NCBI GenBank assembly: GCA_965250195.1
Contig: OZ252295.1
Coordinates: forward strand, 2,294,001 to 2,358,000
Length of the DNA: 64,000 nt
From: CAUZIR01 sp965250195
GTDB taxonomy: Bacteria; Chloroflexota; Dehalococcoidia; Lucifugimonadales; UBA2962
Direction of reading: 5' to 3'
The notes below the pieces were generated by a model, which did no database searches, was not told the DNA's origin, and was given only the letters and a program-made list of their open reading frames with translations. Of the stretch, positions 1 to 8,577 are shown one piece after another. Both the position numbers and the translations under genes were made by a program. How positions within the stretch are numbered: the stretch's first letter is position 1; every line of letters begins with the position of its first letter.

Positions 1-689
1 AGCGTAGCGCTGGTGGAAGAGCGCGAAGCTGGAGTTGGTGCGGGGGTCGGCAGATCTGGGTAAAAGGCGGGCAGCTGGGGCGCGAGCATGAGGCCCTTAT
101 ACACAACAGATTCGGCGGACATGGAGGCGATGTAAGTGGAGCGCACCGTCTCATTGCCAGTGCGGAACGCCCGCTCAGCTCGCCTGCGGGCCAGGTAAAG
201 GCGCCGGGCGTACTCGCTATCGTCAAACCTGTCGGGTCTGGCGATCAGCAGCTGCTCGATCTCAGGCCGTCTTGCCAGAGCCCACGGGCCCAGCACCGTG
301 GCGTCGACCGGGACGGGCCGCCAGCCCAGCGCCGTCAGGCCGGTGGAGTCAAGGGCGGTTTCCAGTATGAGTCGCGCTTTCTCCGGTTCTCCGTCGGGCT
401 GGCCGGGCAGAAATACTACGGCGACGGCGAGGTCGGAGTCGGCAACGGCCGCATGGCCGAGCTCGGAAAGCCGTTCGCGTAACAGGTCGAAGGGGATCTG
501 GATGGCTACACCGGCGCCGTCTCCGGTTTCGGGGTCGGCGTTGACGGCTCCCCGGTGGGTGAGGTTGACGACGGCTTCTACAGCACGTTCGACGATCTCG
601 TGGGAAGCGTCGCCGGAGACCGATGCCACAAACCCCGTGCCGCAGGCATCTCCAACAGTAGATGGGTCAAACATTCGGGAAGGAGTCAT
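1..689 (-). CDS. gltB: Glutamate synthase large subunit, N-terminal part (cut by window edge)
   Basis: Reading leftward from ATG at 689, the protein carries the class II glutamine amidotransferase domain of GltB: the Cys of DACGTGFVAS (residue 15) would become the N-terminal nucleophile after propeptide removal, followed by LTHRGAVNADPETGDGAG and, near the edge, VVYKGLMLAPQLPAFYPDL. The domain releases ammonia from glutamine, which the rest of the enzyme adds to 2-oxoglutarate to make glutamate. Around position 52 the frame breaks: the expected continuation (ADPRTNSSFALFHQRYA) lies in another frame of the same strand, as if one base were missing after the FYPDL codons. This is either a sequencing indel or a real disruption. 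The remaining synthase and FMN/Fe-S domains are outside the window. Start choice is uncertain; a second ATG lies at 674. Confidence 0.85.
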   Translation of the reverse strand, partial: MTPSRMFDPSTVGDACGTGFVASVSGDASHEIVERAVEAVVNLTHRGAVNADPETGDGAGVAIQIPFDLLRERLSELGHAAVADSDLAVAVVFLPGQPDGEPEKARLILETALDSTGLTALGWRPVPVDATVLGPWALARRPEIEQLLIARPDRFDDSEYARRLYLARRRAERAFRTGNETVRSTYIASMSAESVVYKGLMLAPQLPAFYPDLPTPAPTPASRSSTSAT

Positions 690-794
690 TTGTGAACCGT
701 ATCACAATGGCGTTGGACCAAAGCTGGAACTTTTCGTTGTCTCGCACCGTCTTTACTGAAGTGGCCTTAAAATTCCGGCCACGGGGGGTCGGCA

Positions 795-1472
795 ATGAAA
801 TCCACACTTAAATGGCACGTTAAAGGGCCAATCGCAACCGTCGGATTCGCGGTACTGGTGATCGCAGTCGCATGCGGCGGCGCCGACGGCCCCAATGACA
901 CCGACAATGACATCAGGGAGATCGACCTGCCCGAAGGTATTCCCGACATCGAGGCGACGACTATCGAGCCCGATAGCCCGACGAGCTCTGGAATGCTCGT
1001 CCCCAGGGCTCAAACCGTGGAGGAGTTGGTCGACCGGTCCAAGATTGTCGTGGTCGGCACAATCGCCTCTGTAAAGCAGGAATTCCTGTTCGGTGGCTAC
1101 GACGAGAACGGTCAGCCCGAGTCTTTCGAGGACGAAGAGGGCACGCAGTACACTGACTTCGTTGTGGAGGTAGACCAGTTGCTGAAAGGCGACGGCATCG
1201 TGGTCGAGGGCGGCACGTTCATCCTCAGGCTGTTCGGCCATCGCAATCCCTCGGGGACACAGGTCCTTTCTATAGAACCGATCTTGCCCGACGTCGGTGA
1301 CAGCCTGGTGTTCGCCCTGGGCACCAATCCGGACGGCACCTACGGCTCCGGCCCCGACGGCCTGATCGAAGTCGATACAGGCCGACCGGTCTTCATAGAT
1401 GGCCAACCGTTCCCGGGGGCGACGGGCGCCGGGGAGTTCATCAACGCTATCGCAGAGGCGGTCGCCAATTAG
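795..1472 (+). CDS. Hypothetical lipoprotein
   Basis: A 225-residue protein with a charged N-terminus, a hydrophobic stretch and a lipobox-like IAVACGG at about residues 25-31, so it is probably a lipid-anchored exported protein. The mature part starts with an acidic, Pro/Thr/Ser-rich linker, then a compact domain (about residues 70-225) with VVVGTIASV and a Val-Glu-Val-Asp-Gln strand, typical of small beta-rich extracytoplasmic domains. I do not recognise the family. It lies 105 bp from the divergently transcribed gltB start and its stop overlaps the next reading frame by about 70 bp. No function is proposed. Confidence 0.7.
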   Translation: MKSTLKWHVKGPIATVGFAVLVIAVACGGADGPNDTDNDIREIDLPEGIPDIEATTIEPDSPTSSGMLVPRAQTVEELVDRSKIVVVGTIASVKQEFLFGGYDENGQPESFEDEEGTQYTDFVVEVDQLLKGDGIVVEGGTFILRLFGHRNPSGTQVLSIEPILPDVGDSLVFALGTNPDGTYGSGPDGLIEVDTGRPVFIDGQPFPGATGAGEFINAIAEAVAN

Positions 1473-1878
1473 TCGGGCCCCAGTTAGTCGGGCGAAGAGG
1501 TTCGCACTGGCGGGCGGGCTCACCGGGTCGGTCTGGACGCTGGCGCTGGTGTGGATGACCTGGGCCGTCTACAGCGACAGGGAGTTCGACTTCGAGTGGG
1601 TGCTCGCCTTCCATACGGCCCTGATATTTGTTGCCTCGACGCTGCTGCTGGCGGCCCGGTTCGGTTCGGATTCCGGTCCTGACAGCGGCGACTCGGGAGG
1701 CCGGGTGATTCATGCCGCGACGACGCTATACATTGTCGCCCTCGCGGCCGGGACGGTGTTTGCGATCGTAGAATTCTCGGCGGCGGGTGTTCCCCTAATG
1801 ATCGTGCCCGCCGCCGCCCTGACCGTACTGGCGACTGTAGGGTCCAGCCTCACCGTCTGGCACAACCCGCGCCTGTAG
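1399..1878 (+). CDS. Small integral membrane protein, unknown
   Basis: About four hydrophobic segments are visible (FALAGGLTGSVWTLALVWM, VLAFHTALIFVASTLLLAA, the ATTLYIVALAAGTVFAIVEF stretch, and VPLMIVPAAALTVLATVGSS), with a short Asp/Ser/Gly loop between the second and third. The given ATG at 1399 overlaps the upstream lipoprotein gene by 74 bp and its first 30 residues are basic and featureless, so the true start may be a non-ATG codon nearer 1465. No domain is recognised. It probably forms a transcription unit with the upstream lipoprotein and the downstream permease. Confidence 0.5.
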   Translation: MANRSRGRRAPGSSSTLSQRRSPISRAPVSRAKRFALAGGLTGSVWTLALVWMTWAVYSDREFDFEWVLAFHTALIFVASTLLLAARFGSDSGPDSGDSGGRVIHAATTLYIVALAAGTVFAIVEFSAAGVPLMIVPAAALTVLATVGSSLTVWHNPRL

Positions 1879-1942
1879 CTCCCAAACCCACACAACCGCA
1901 GCCCGTTACGGCGGCGTATAGTGGCCCCCGGATGTTTTCTAC

Positions 1943-4900
1943 TTGTCACTAACAGCGGCCCTGCGGCGACTTGGTCGCAACAAGGCGCTCAACGTCGGAA
2001 TCTTCTTCGGTATTCTCCTGGCCGCCACGGTGGTGGCTGCCGCTCCGATCTATTTTCGGGCCCTGGAACGACTCTCCGTTCAGGCGACGATGGACGCGAC
2101 TGCTCCCTCAACGCTGAATGTTCAGCTCTTTACACCGGGCCTGGCGGCGGACGCCCAGACGTGGGACGCCGCTCAGCAGGCCGTCGACACGGCGATCGGC
2201 AACTGGCTGCTACCGGCGCTGCGGGGTCAACGCCGTTTCGATAAGAGCCAACTCTTCCTGGCGGGGCTGTCTTACAGGCCGCTCGGAGAGGCCGGTCCGT
2301 CTCCTCCGCCCCCGCTAGGGCAGGCCGCGCGTGGCTGGGTCCAGTCCATGGTGGATCTGGAAGACAACGTCAATTTCGTTGACGGCCGCATGGCGCGTGA
2401 CACGGTCACGGTGTGGGACTACGGCCCGGAGGTCGAGGTGGTCATCGGTACCCCGTCGCTGCAAAGCTTCAGTCTTGCAGTTGGCGACGCCATTGAGCTT
2501 GCACCCCACTTCGCCAGCCCCGTTCGTATAAGGGCCAGGCTGGTGGGCATTTTCGAACCGATCGACCCCCAGGGCGAGTTCTGGCGCGAGCGGTCGGATA
2601 CGTTCCTTCGCCCTTCGCCGCCCGAGGACCGGACCGAGGGTGAAGTCCTCATCGACCCCGACGAGCGGCCGATTCCGCTGTTCACCACTCGTGACGGACT
2701 GCTGACCTCGCTCGACACGGCGTTTCCCGGCAGCCGCATCGACTCCAGCTGGCTGATTTTCATGGATCCAGAGACGCTGAAGGAGTGGACGCCCGACCGC
2801 AGCCTGGACACTATTTCCGGCTTTGAGGACGAGCTGTCCGGCGGCGTCGCCGCTTCCACTGTACTGACCCGCATCGACACGCTTTTGGAGCAGCTAAAGC
2901 GCCGTACGCTGTTCGCCACGCTCCCGCTCGTATTGCTCGTGGCGCTGATCGTCGCGACTATCCTCTACTACCTCGCCATGATGGTCGCCCACCTCGTCCA
3001 GGCACGGGAGCGAGAGGTCGCGCTCATGCGGGCGCGGGGAGCGAGCGGCCTTCACCTGGTACGGACCTATCTGCCAGAGGCTCTGTTGTTGGCAATCGCG
3101 GCGTTTGCCATTTCGCCGTTCCTGGGCGCCGGTCTCATCGCCGTGGCCGGGAAGCTGAGTGTTTTTGGGTCCGTCACTGGAGGGGACTCGATCCCTGTAG
3201 AGCTGGGCTGGACGTCGTTCGCGGCGGCGGCCGGTATCGGCGTATTCAGCCTTGTCATCTACCTGTTTCCTATCTTGTGGGTCGCTCGAAAATCCATGGA
3301 GGCTCAGCGCCTGGAAGGCTCTCGGCCCTCCCAGACGCCGATCTTTCAGCGACTCAACGTCGATATCGCCGTACTCATCATCGGAGGACTGATATTTTTT
3401 GAGCTCCGTTCGCGCGGCAGCCTTGCCTCGGGCGGGCTTTTCCAGGACGTGGAGTTGGACGAGACGTTCCTGGCGGCCCCGGTCCTGTTGCTGATCGCCG
3501 TGGCGCTTATCTTCCTGCGCGCGTTCCCACTGGTGATGAAGTTCGTTTCTGGCGAGTCGCACGTCTTGCTTCAGATTGTCACAGCGGCGGTCCTCATCTT
3601 GCTCGGCCCGGCGATGGTGGCGGACCGGGCGCTGGACGGCGATTTCACATCCTGGCTGTGGCCGGGCGCGGCAATCATCGGCGCGGCCGTGGTCTACTGG
3701 GCGGCAATACGAGCCGGGGAACCTTCAGGCTTAGGCGGCCGCCTGATCCTGGCCCTGAGCCTGGCGGCGCTGGCCGCTCTGGCGGTGGTTTACGTGGGGC
3801 TCGAACCACTGGGGGACGGGGGATTCCAATATGTCCCCAAGATATTGCTGCTGGCGCTGGCCCCGTTGCAGATCGGCTTCCTCGTCCTGCGATTCGCGGT
3901 TGGCAGGGCGCCGGCCTGGGTCGCTGTCGCTCTGCGGCAGATGGCGAGGGATCCCCTGAGATACAGCGGATTGATGGTCCTATTGATCGCGGCCACCGGT
4001 CTGGCAGTAATCGCGACTACGGTCGGGGCGACGCTCGACCGTAGCAATCTCGAACGCATCAGCCACCAGGCGGTTTCCGACCTGAGAATCGCCGGCATCC
4101 CCATCGAGTTGGCGCAGGGGGTCTCGGCTTTCAGGGGGAGGTTCGCCGACGTCACGGACGTGACCGGGGTCGCCGTCGGCATGAGGAAGACGGGCTCGTT
4201 CGGAGCTACCGGGCGCGGCAGACGGTTCACCGTGCTGGCTCTGGACCCGGTGGCCTTCGGCCGGATGTCCTGGTTCCGGGCGGATTATTCGGGAAAACCC
4301 GTCCAGGCCCTGATGCGCGGGCTGGTGAGCGGTAGCGGCACCTCAATAACGGTGCCCGAGGGCGCATCCACGATTGGCGTGTGGATAAAACCGGATAAGT
4401 TCTACTCCCAGATGTTTTTGTGGGCCGTGTTCCGTGGAGCCGATGGCCGGTTCAGTAAGGTAACCATGGGCAAACTCGGGAGCGCAGAATGGCACCGGGT
4501 CGAGGCGGATATCGACGACCTGGAGTTTCCCGCCGAACTGGTGTCGCTGCAGCTTTTCGAGCCCACCTACGGTGCAGGGGGAACGGCGGGGTTCCTGGCC
4601 CTCGATGACGTGCACGTGACCGGCCCGAATGGCGGGAACCGGGTCGTGTTGGAAAATTTCGAAGGGTCGCTGACGTGGTCGTCCATTCCAACCTCGCAGC
4701 TGGTGGGAGACTCCGTAGCGTTGACCACAAACGACCCACACTCAGGCCAGAGAGCGGGAGTGTTCACGTTCGGACAGGACACGCTCGCCGGCGTTCGAGG
4801 CTTCTTCGTGAACCCGACGGGCGGCCCGCTGCCGGTAATCATGAGTGCGTCGATGGCCGGAGACATTGGCCTTGAGGTCGGGAACGCCACGACTATATCG

Positions 4901-5614
4901 GTGGACGGCGCCCCGGTGACGGTCGTGGTCACTGACCTGGTCGAGCAGTTTCCGTCGCTGGGCGTGAGCTCCCGGGATTTCATGATCACCGACGTGGAGG
5001 CCCTGGTACGACATCTCGGAATCTTAAGTCTCGCTCATAACTTAGAACCGAACGAGCTGTTCGTTTCCTACGAACCGGAGAGCCACGACGAGGTTATTGA
5101 AACGCTGGATCGCCTGGTCGCCGGTGCGGGCTCGGTCAGGTTCTTCGACAGGTCGGCGCAGCTAACGGCGCTGGAGCGCGACCCGCTGGTCTCGGCGGGC
5201 TGGCGGGGCATGGTGTGGGTGGCGGTCGTGCTGGGAGCGCTCGCGGCCGGGATCGGTTACGCGACGTTCGTGATCGGGTTTGCGGACCGGGCCAAGGGGC
5301 AGTTCGCGGTCATGCGGGTCCTGGGATGGACGAAGATCCAGGTGCTGGGCCTGATGAGCGTGGAACATCTGATTATCATCGTGTTTGGCGTGGGCCTGGG
5401 CGTCTGGGCGGGGCTGGAAATGAGCGACATCCTGGCGTCTTCGGTCGCCGTGACGAACTCGGGCGGAGAGATCGTCCCGCCCATCATCCTGACGACGAAC
5501 TGGTGGTCTCTGGCCGGGACGTTCGCCGTCCTGGCAGGGTTTCTGGTGATGGTGGTGGCCTTCGGCCATTACAAGGTGAGCAACGGCCTGGTTGATGTCC
5601 AGGATTCTCAGTAG
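1943..5614 (+). CDS. FtsX/MacB-type ABC permease, giant, with an inserted extracytoplasmic domain
   Basis: A 1,223-residue membrane protein. A first transmembrane helix follows LRRLGRNKALNVG, then a large extracytoplasmic region, then FtsX-like helices with the hallmark ABC-permease loop REVALMRARGASGLHLVRTY (about residues 350-375), a block of further helices (about 480-680), a second large exported region and a final FtsX set (about 1090-1215) with FAVMRVLGWTKIQVLGLMS. Such proteins act as mechanotransmission or lipoprotein-release permeases driven by a separate ATPase. No ATPase gene lies next to it here. The second exported region contains a jelly-roll-like segment (about residues 800-930: GVWIKPDKFYSQ, FLALDDVHVTGPN) resembling carbohydrate-binding folds. 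Only TTG is available as start because a TAG lies shortly upstream in frame. Confidence 0.85.
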   Translation: MSLTAALRRLGRNKALNVGIFFGILLAATVVAAAPIYFRALERLSVQATMDATAPSTLNVQLFTPGLAADAQTWDAAQQAVDTAIGNWLLPALRGQRRFDKSQLFLAGLSYRPLGEAGPSPPPPLGQAARGWVQSMVDLEDNVNFVDGRMARDTVTVWDYGPEVEVVIGTPSLQSFSLAVGDAIELAPHFASPVRIRARLVGIFEPIDPQGEFWRERSDTFLRPSPPEDRTEGEVLIDPDERPIPLFTTRDGLLTSLDTAFPGSRIDSSWLIFMDPETLKEWTPDRSLDTISGFEDELSGGVAASTVLTRIDTLLEQLKRRTLFATLPLVLLVALIVATILYYLAMMVAHLVQAREREVALMRARGASGLHLVRTYLPEALLLAIAAFAISPFLGAGLIAVAGKLSVFGSVTGGDSIPVELGWTSFAAAAGIGVFSLVIYLFPILWVARKSMEAQRLEGSRPSQTPIFQRLNVDIAVLIIGGLIFFELRSRGSLASGGLFQDVELDETFLAAPVLLLIAVALIFLRAFPLVMKFVSGESHVLLQIVTAAVLILLGPAMVADRALDGDFTSWLWPGAAIIGAAVVYWAAIRAGEPSGLGGRLILALSLAALAALAVVYVGLEPLGDGGFQYVPKILLLALAPLQIGFLVLRFAVGRAPAWVAVALRQMARDPLRYSGLMVLLIAATGLAVIATTVGATLDRSNLERISHQAVSDLRIAGIPIELAQGVSAFRGRFADVTDVTGVAVGMRKTGSFGATGRGRRFTVLALDPVAFGRMSWFRADYSGKPVQALMRGLVSGSGTSITVPEGASTIGVWIKPDKFYSQMFLWAVFRGADGRFSKVTMGKLGSAEWHRVEADIDDLEFPAELVSLQLFEPTYGAGGTAGFLALDDVHVTGPNGGNRVVLENFEGSLTWSSIPTSQLVGDSVALTTNDPHSGQRAGVFTFGQDTLAGVRGFFVNPTGGPLPVIMSASMAGDIGLEVGNATTISVDGAPVTVVVTDLVEQFPSLGVSSRDFMITDVEALVRHLGILSLAHNLEPNELFVSYEPESHDEVIETLDRLVAGAGSVRFFDRSAQLTALERDPLVSAGWRGMVWVAVVLGALAAGIGYATFVIGFADRAKGQFAVMRVLGWTKIQVLGLMSVEHLIIIVFGVGLGVWAGLEMSDILASSVAVTNSGGEIVPPIILTTNWWSLAGTFAVLAGFLVMVVAFGHYKVSNGLVDVQDSQ

Positions 5615-5629
5615 CCCCCAGGAACGGCA

Positions 5630-7198
5630 CTAAGCTCCTCGTTTCAGGGCTCGCCCCGGCAGTGCCCCGGTGTGTCGGCCCTGGTCGATCACCACCGAGC
5701 CGTTCACGATGACGTACTCGACACCGGTTGAAAGTTCTTTGGGTCGTTGGGCCGTCGCATGCGCCCGTATCTCGTCGGCGTCGAAGACGACAAGGTCGGC
5801 CTTGAGCCCGTCTCGGATCAGGCCCCGATCAGTAATGCCGACTCGCAACGCAGGGTAAGACGTCATTTTCCGAATTGCGTCCTGCAATGACAGCTTGCGC
5901 TCTTCCCGCACTATTTCCGAGAGGATCACCGGGAACGTTCCGTACCCCATGGGCGTGGGGAAGTCACCGATGAGCAAGGCGTCGCTGCCGACCATGTAGA
6001 GCGGGTGGGTGACGAGGTCGGGGATGGTCCGCGCATCGAGCGTGAGCGCCTTGAATGAAACTCTCAGGTCTTCTTCCAGCAGTAGATCGCACAGGGCGTC
6101 TACCGGGTGCTGCTTTCGCATTTCGGCAATGGCCTCGACGGACTTGCCTTCGTAGACCTTGTTTTGAGGCCGCTTGAAGTAGGTGAGCCATATGTCGTTC
6201 AGGCTCATGTTGGCTATGCCCAGCTCGCTCCGCAGGCGTTCTCGTACGCCCCTATCGCCCAGCCGCCGCATGATCATGTCTGGCCCGCCGTCGTGCACCC
6301 AGTCGGGGAACAGGATGAGGATGCGGGTGCCGCCGTACTGGTACGGGTAGCAGTCGAAGGTGACGTCCATGCCGTCGTCACGGGCGGACTCCACGAGGTG
6401 GAAAACGCGCTTCAGTCCGCCGGGGTAGGTGGGCCGCCGCTCCATGTGGGTCAGGTGGATGGGGATGCCGCTGCGCCTGCCGATCTCTATCGCCTCTTTG
6501 AACGGGTCCAAATAACCGTCTCCCAGCCGGTAGCGTACGTGTGTGTGGTAGAAGCCGCCCAGCTTTGCGGCCTCTTTCGATAGCTCGACCAGTTCGTCGG
6601 TGTCCGCGTAATTGCCCGGCGGGTAGTCCAGGCCCGTCGAGATGCCGAACGCCCCCTCGGACATGGCTTCCCGCAAGAGAGACTTTTGGGTCTCAAGATC
6701 TTTCTTTCCTGCGGCCTTCATGCCCCAGCCCATCGCTCCGACGCGGAGGGGCGAATTACCAACCATGTAGGCGATGTTGACGGCGACTTTTCGATCGAAC
6801 ATGGCGAGATATTCGGTCACGCTGCTCCAGCGGCCGGGCAGGTCCGGGTCGCCGTCCAGACCGGAGTTGATGCGGATCATGCGGTCCAAATCCGAAGGAT
6901 TTCGGAACGGCGCATAAGAGTTGCCGTCGATACCGATGACCTCGGTGGTCACCCCCTGATGCACCTTTGGCATGTGCTCGGGCTGGCCCAGTATTACCAG
7001 GCCCGAGTGGGCATGCACGTCGATGAAGCCGGGCGAAACGATTTTTCCGGTGGCGTCGATGGTCCGCCGGGCCGCGACTTCTGACACGGCACCGCGAATC
7101 ACCTCGATAACGCCATCGCGCACGCCTACGGACAGGTACTGACCGGGGTTACCGGCGCCGTCCAGCACCAACCCCCCGGTAATTAACAGATCGAGCAT
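5630..7198 (-). CDS. N-acyl-D-amino-acid deacylase family amidohydrolase
   Basis: 522 residues of the amidohydrolase_3/D-aminoacylase type. The metal-binding HxH is in SPGFIDVHAHSGL (His62, His64), followed by GVTTEVIGIDGNS, AFGISTGLDYPPGNYAD, a second histidine set in FYHTHVRY and IHLTHM, and the terminal Asp motif VGSDALLIGD. The C-terminus has GLKADLVVFDADEI, usual for the small beta domain of this superfamily. The family removes acyl groups from N-acyl-D-amino acids or related amides in the cytoplasm; the exact substrate cannot be read from sequence. It is the last gene of a minus-strand run with the dehydrogenase and the nuclease lipoprotein, 21 bp after the dehydrogenase stop. Confidence 0.85.
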   Translation of the reverse strand: MLDLLITGGLVLDGAGNPGQYLSVGVRDGVIEVIRGAVSEVAARRTIDATGKIVSPGFIDVHAHSGLVILGQPEHMPKVHQGVTTEVIGIDGNSYAPFRNPSDLDRMIRINSGLDGDPDLPGRWSSVTEYLAMFDRKVAVNIAYMVGNSPLRVGAMGWGMKAAGKKDLETQKSLLREAMSEGAFGISTGLDYPPGNYADTDELVELSKEAAKLGGFYHTHVRYRLGDGYLDPFKEAIEIGRRSGIPIHLTHMERRPTYPGGLKRVFHLVESARDDGMDVTFDCYPYQYGGTRILILFPDWVHDGGPDMIMRRLGDRGVRERLRSELGIANMSLNDIWLTYFKRPQNKVYEGKSVEAIAEMRKQHPVDALCDLLLEEDLRVSFKALTLDARTIPDLVTHPLYMVGSDALLIGDFPTPMGYGTFPVILSEIVREERKLSLQDAIRKMTSYPALRVGITDRGLIRDGLKADLVVFDADEIRAHATAQRPKELSTGVEYVIVNGSVVIDQGRHTGALPGRALKRGA

Positions 7199-7219
7199 TT
7201 TTTCACCTCTGAACTGGTT

Positions 7220-7996
7220 TTACTGGGCCGTGTACCCGCCGTCGACCATTAGCGGGGAGCCGGTCACGAACGACGATTCGTCGGAGGCGAGGAACAGCGC
7301 CGCAGCCGCCACTTCGATAGGTCTGCCCAATCGGCCGATGGGATGTTTGTCTACGATTGCGGCCAGCAGTTGGGGATCGTCCAACGCGCCCTCGATCAGC
7401 GGTGTTTCTATCCAGCCGGGGCAGATGCAGTTGGCCCGAATGTTCTGGTCGGCCAGGTGCACCGCCATGTTCCTCGTTAGCTGCAGCACCCCACCCTTGG
7501 ACGGGTTGTACGGACTGAAAGCGGAAGCTCGACCGGCGAAGTCCGAAATGCCCGCCGGGATGGACACCATCGACATTATGGACGCCAGGTGGACGAACGC
7601 ACCGCCGCCCGAGCGCGCCATCGCCGGAACGGCGGCCCAGGAGACGAGGTAGGTGCCGGTGAGGTTTACGTCAATTACCCGGTCCCACTCCTGCCGGTGT
7701 GGGGCCTCGCCCGCCGCGCCGATACCTGCGCTGTTTACGACGATGTGAAGCCCTCCGTACGCGCTGACGGCCGCCTTGACCATGGCGTCGGCGTCGTCAG
7801 AAACCGTGACATCACCGGAGTACCCGACGGCCTCGTCGCCGTCGCTCTCAATGCCGGCGACCACCGACGCGACGTTGTCGCCAGCCAAGTCCGAGACGAC
7901 GACCTGCGCGCCCTCGGCGGCGAACAGCCGGGCGGTCGCCGCGCCGATGCCCGAGCCGCCGCCGGTCACAAGCGCGACTTTGTTTTTCAATCTCAC
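7220..7996 (-). CDS. Short-chain dehydrogenase/reductase
   Basis: 258-residue classical SDR. The NAD(P)-binding motif is ALVTGGGSGIGAATARLFA near the N-terminus, followed by the NSAG motif (VVNSAGIGAAGE), a catalytic Ser in HLASIMSM and Tyr/Lys in SPYNPSKGGV, and the family-typical end VDGGYTAQ. An Asp (VVSDLAGDN) at the end of the second strand suggests NAD(H) preference. It oxidises or reduces an alcohol/ketone; the substrate is unknown. Start is GTG, overlapping the stop of the upstream nuclease gene by 4 bp (GTGA), which suggests translational coupling. The TAA after the canonical C-terminus shows that TAA is a genuine stop in this genome. Confidence 0.9.
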   Translation of the reverse strand: MRLKNKVALVTGGGSGIGAATARLFAAEGAQVVVSDLAGDNVASVVAGIESDGDEAVGYSGDVTVSDDADAMVKAAVSAYGGLHIVVNSAGIGAAGEAPHRQEWDRVIDVNLTGTYLVSWAAVPAMARSGGGAFVHLASIMSMVSIPAGISDFAGRASAFSPYNPSKGGVLQLTRNMAVHLADQNIRANCICPGWIETPLIEGALDDPQLLAAIVDKHPIGRLGRPIEVAAAALFLASDESSFVTGSPLMVDGGYTAQ

Positions 7997-8502
7997 TGGT
8001 TGGGCTCCTCATTCCACAGGCATCCTGCCCGGTTGGACCGGGCGCTGGCTTCTAACGCGACCAGCACGTCCCGGTACTGGCCGTCCCGGGTCCACGCCCT
8101 GACCACTCCCTCTGCGATCAGTTGCACTTCCAGGCTGTTGCCGTTCATGTCGAAGAGGTATGCCAGGCGACGTCCGAATTGGCCCGTCGGTCTCGGACCG
8201 CTCTGTGCCCGTACCTGGTCACCGGCCAGACGGGTGAGCGCCGCGGTCGCCTCGGCGTAGCAGCGTCCTCCGATCTCGGGGGCATCGATGCCGTACATGC
8301 GGACCCTGCCGGACGGGCCGACGATGGTGTCGCCGTCGATCACCTCGACAACGTTTTCGACGGGGCAATCGGGGCATGCGATTACGGTCTGCGGCGGCCC
8401 TGGCCCGATGAACGTGTCGGTGCCGCCCGGTTCGCCGGCCGTCCCACAGGCGGCGGCGAGAGCGGAAAAGGCTATCGCTGCAGCGATCAACCGCATCGTC
8501 AA
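7993..8502 (-). CDS. Thermonuclease-like (SNase) lipoprotein
   Basis: 169 residues. A signal peptide ends in a lipobox (SALAAACGT), then two Cys (ACPDCP), then the staphylococcal-nuclease fold: VVEVIDGDTIVGPSGRVRMYGIDAPEIGGRC with the DGDT and GIDAPE motifs, a truncated middle, and ending ARSNRAGCLWNEEP as in other secreted SNase domains. The family cleaves nucleic acids with Ca2+. The usual active-site Arg/Glu pair (RxRLxGIDxPE... E) is largely conserved. Lipid anchoring would place it on the outer face of the membrane, perhaps for DNA scavenging. Its stop overlaps the SDR start. Confidence 0.82.
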   Translation of the reverse strand: MTMRLIAAAIAFSALAAACGTAGEPGGTDTFIGPGPPQTVIACPDCPVENVVEVIDGDTIVGPSGRVRMYGIDAPEIGGRCYAEATAALTRLAGDQVRAQSGPRPTGQFGRRLAYLFDMNGNSLEVQLIAEGVVRAWTRDGQYRDVLVALEASARSNRAGCLWNEEPNQ

Positions 8503-8577
8503 ACGTGGGCCTCCAATGTTGCGGGTTACCGGCCGGGCCGCCGGGACATCGGCACCGGCGCGAAACCGGTGACGCGG

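Noticed and set aside
2894..3562. Long minus-strand open frame inside the FtsX permease gene (and many like it in ureC, kelch and kinase genes)
   Set aside because: Charged, low-complexity shadow translation of a well-supported gene on the other strand, as expected at high GC.
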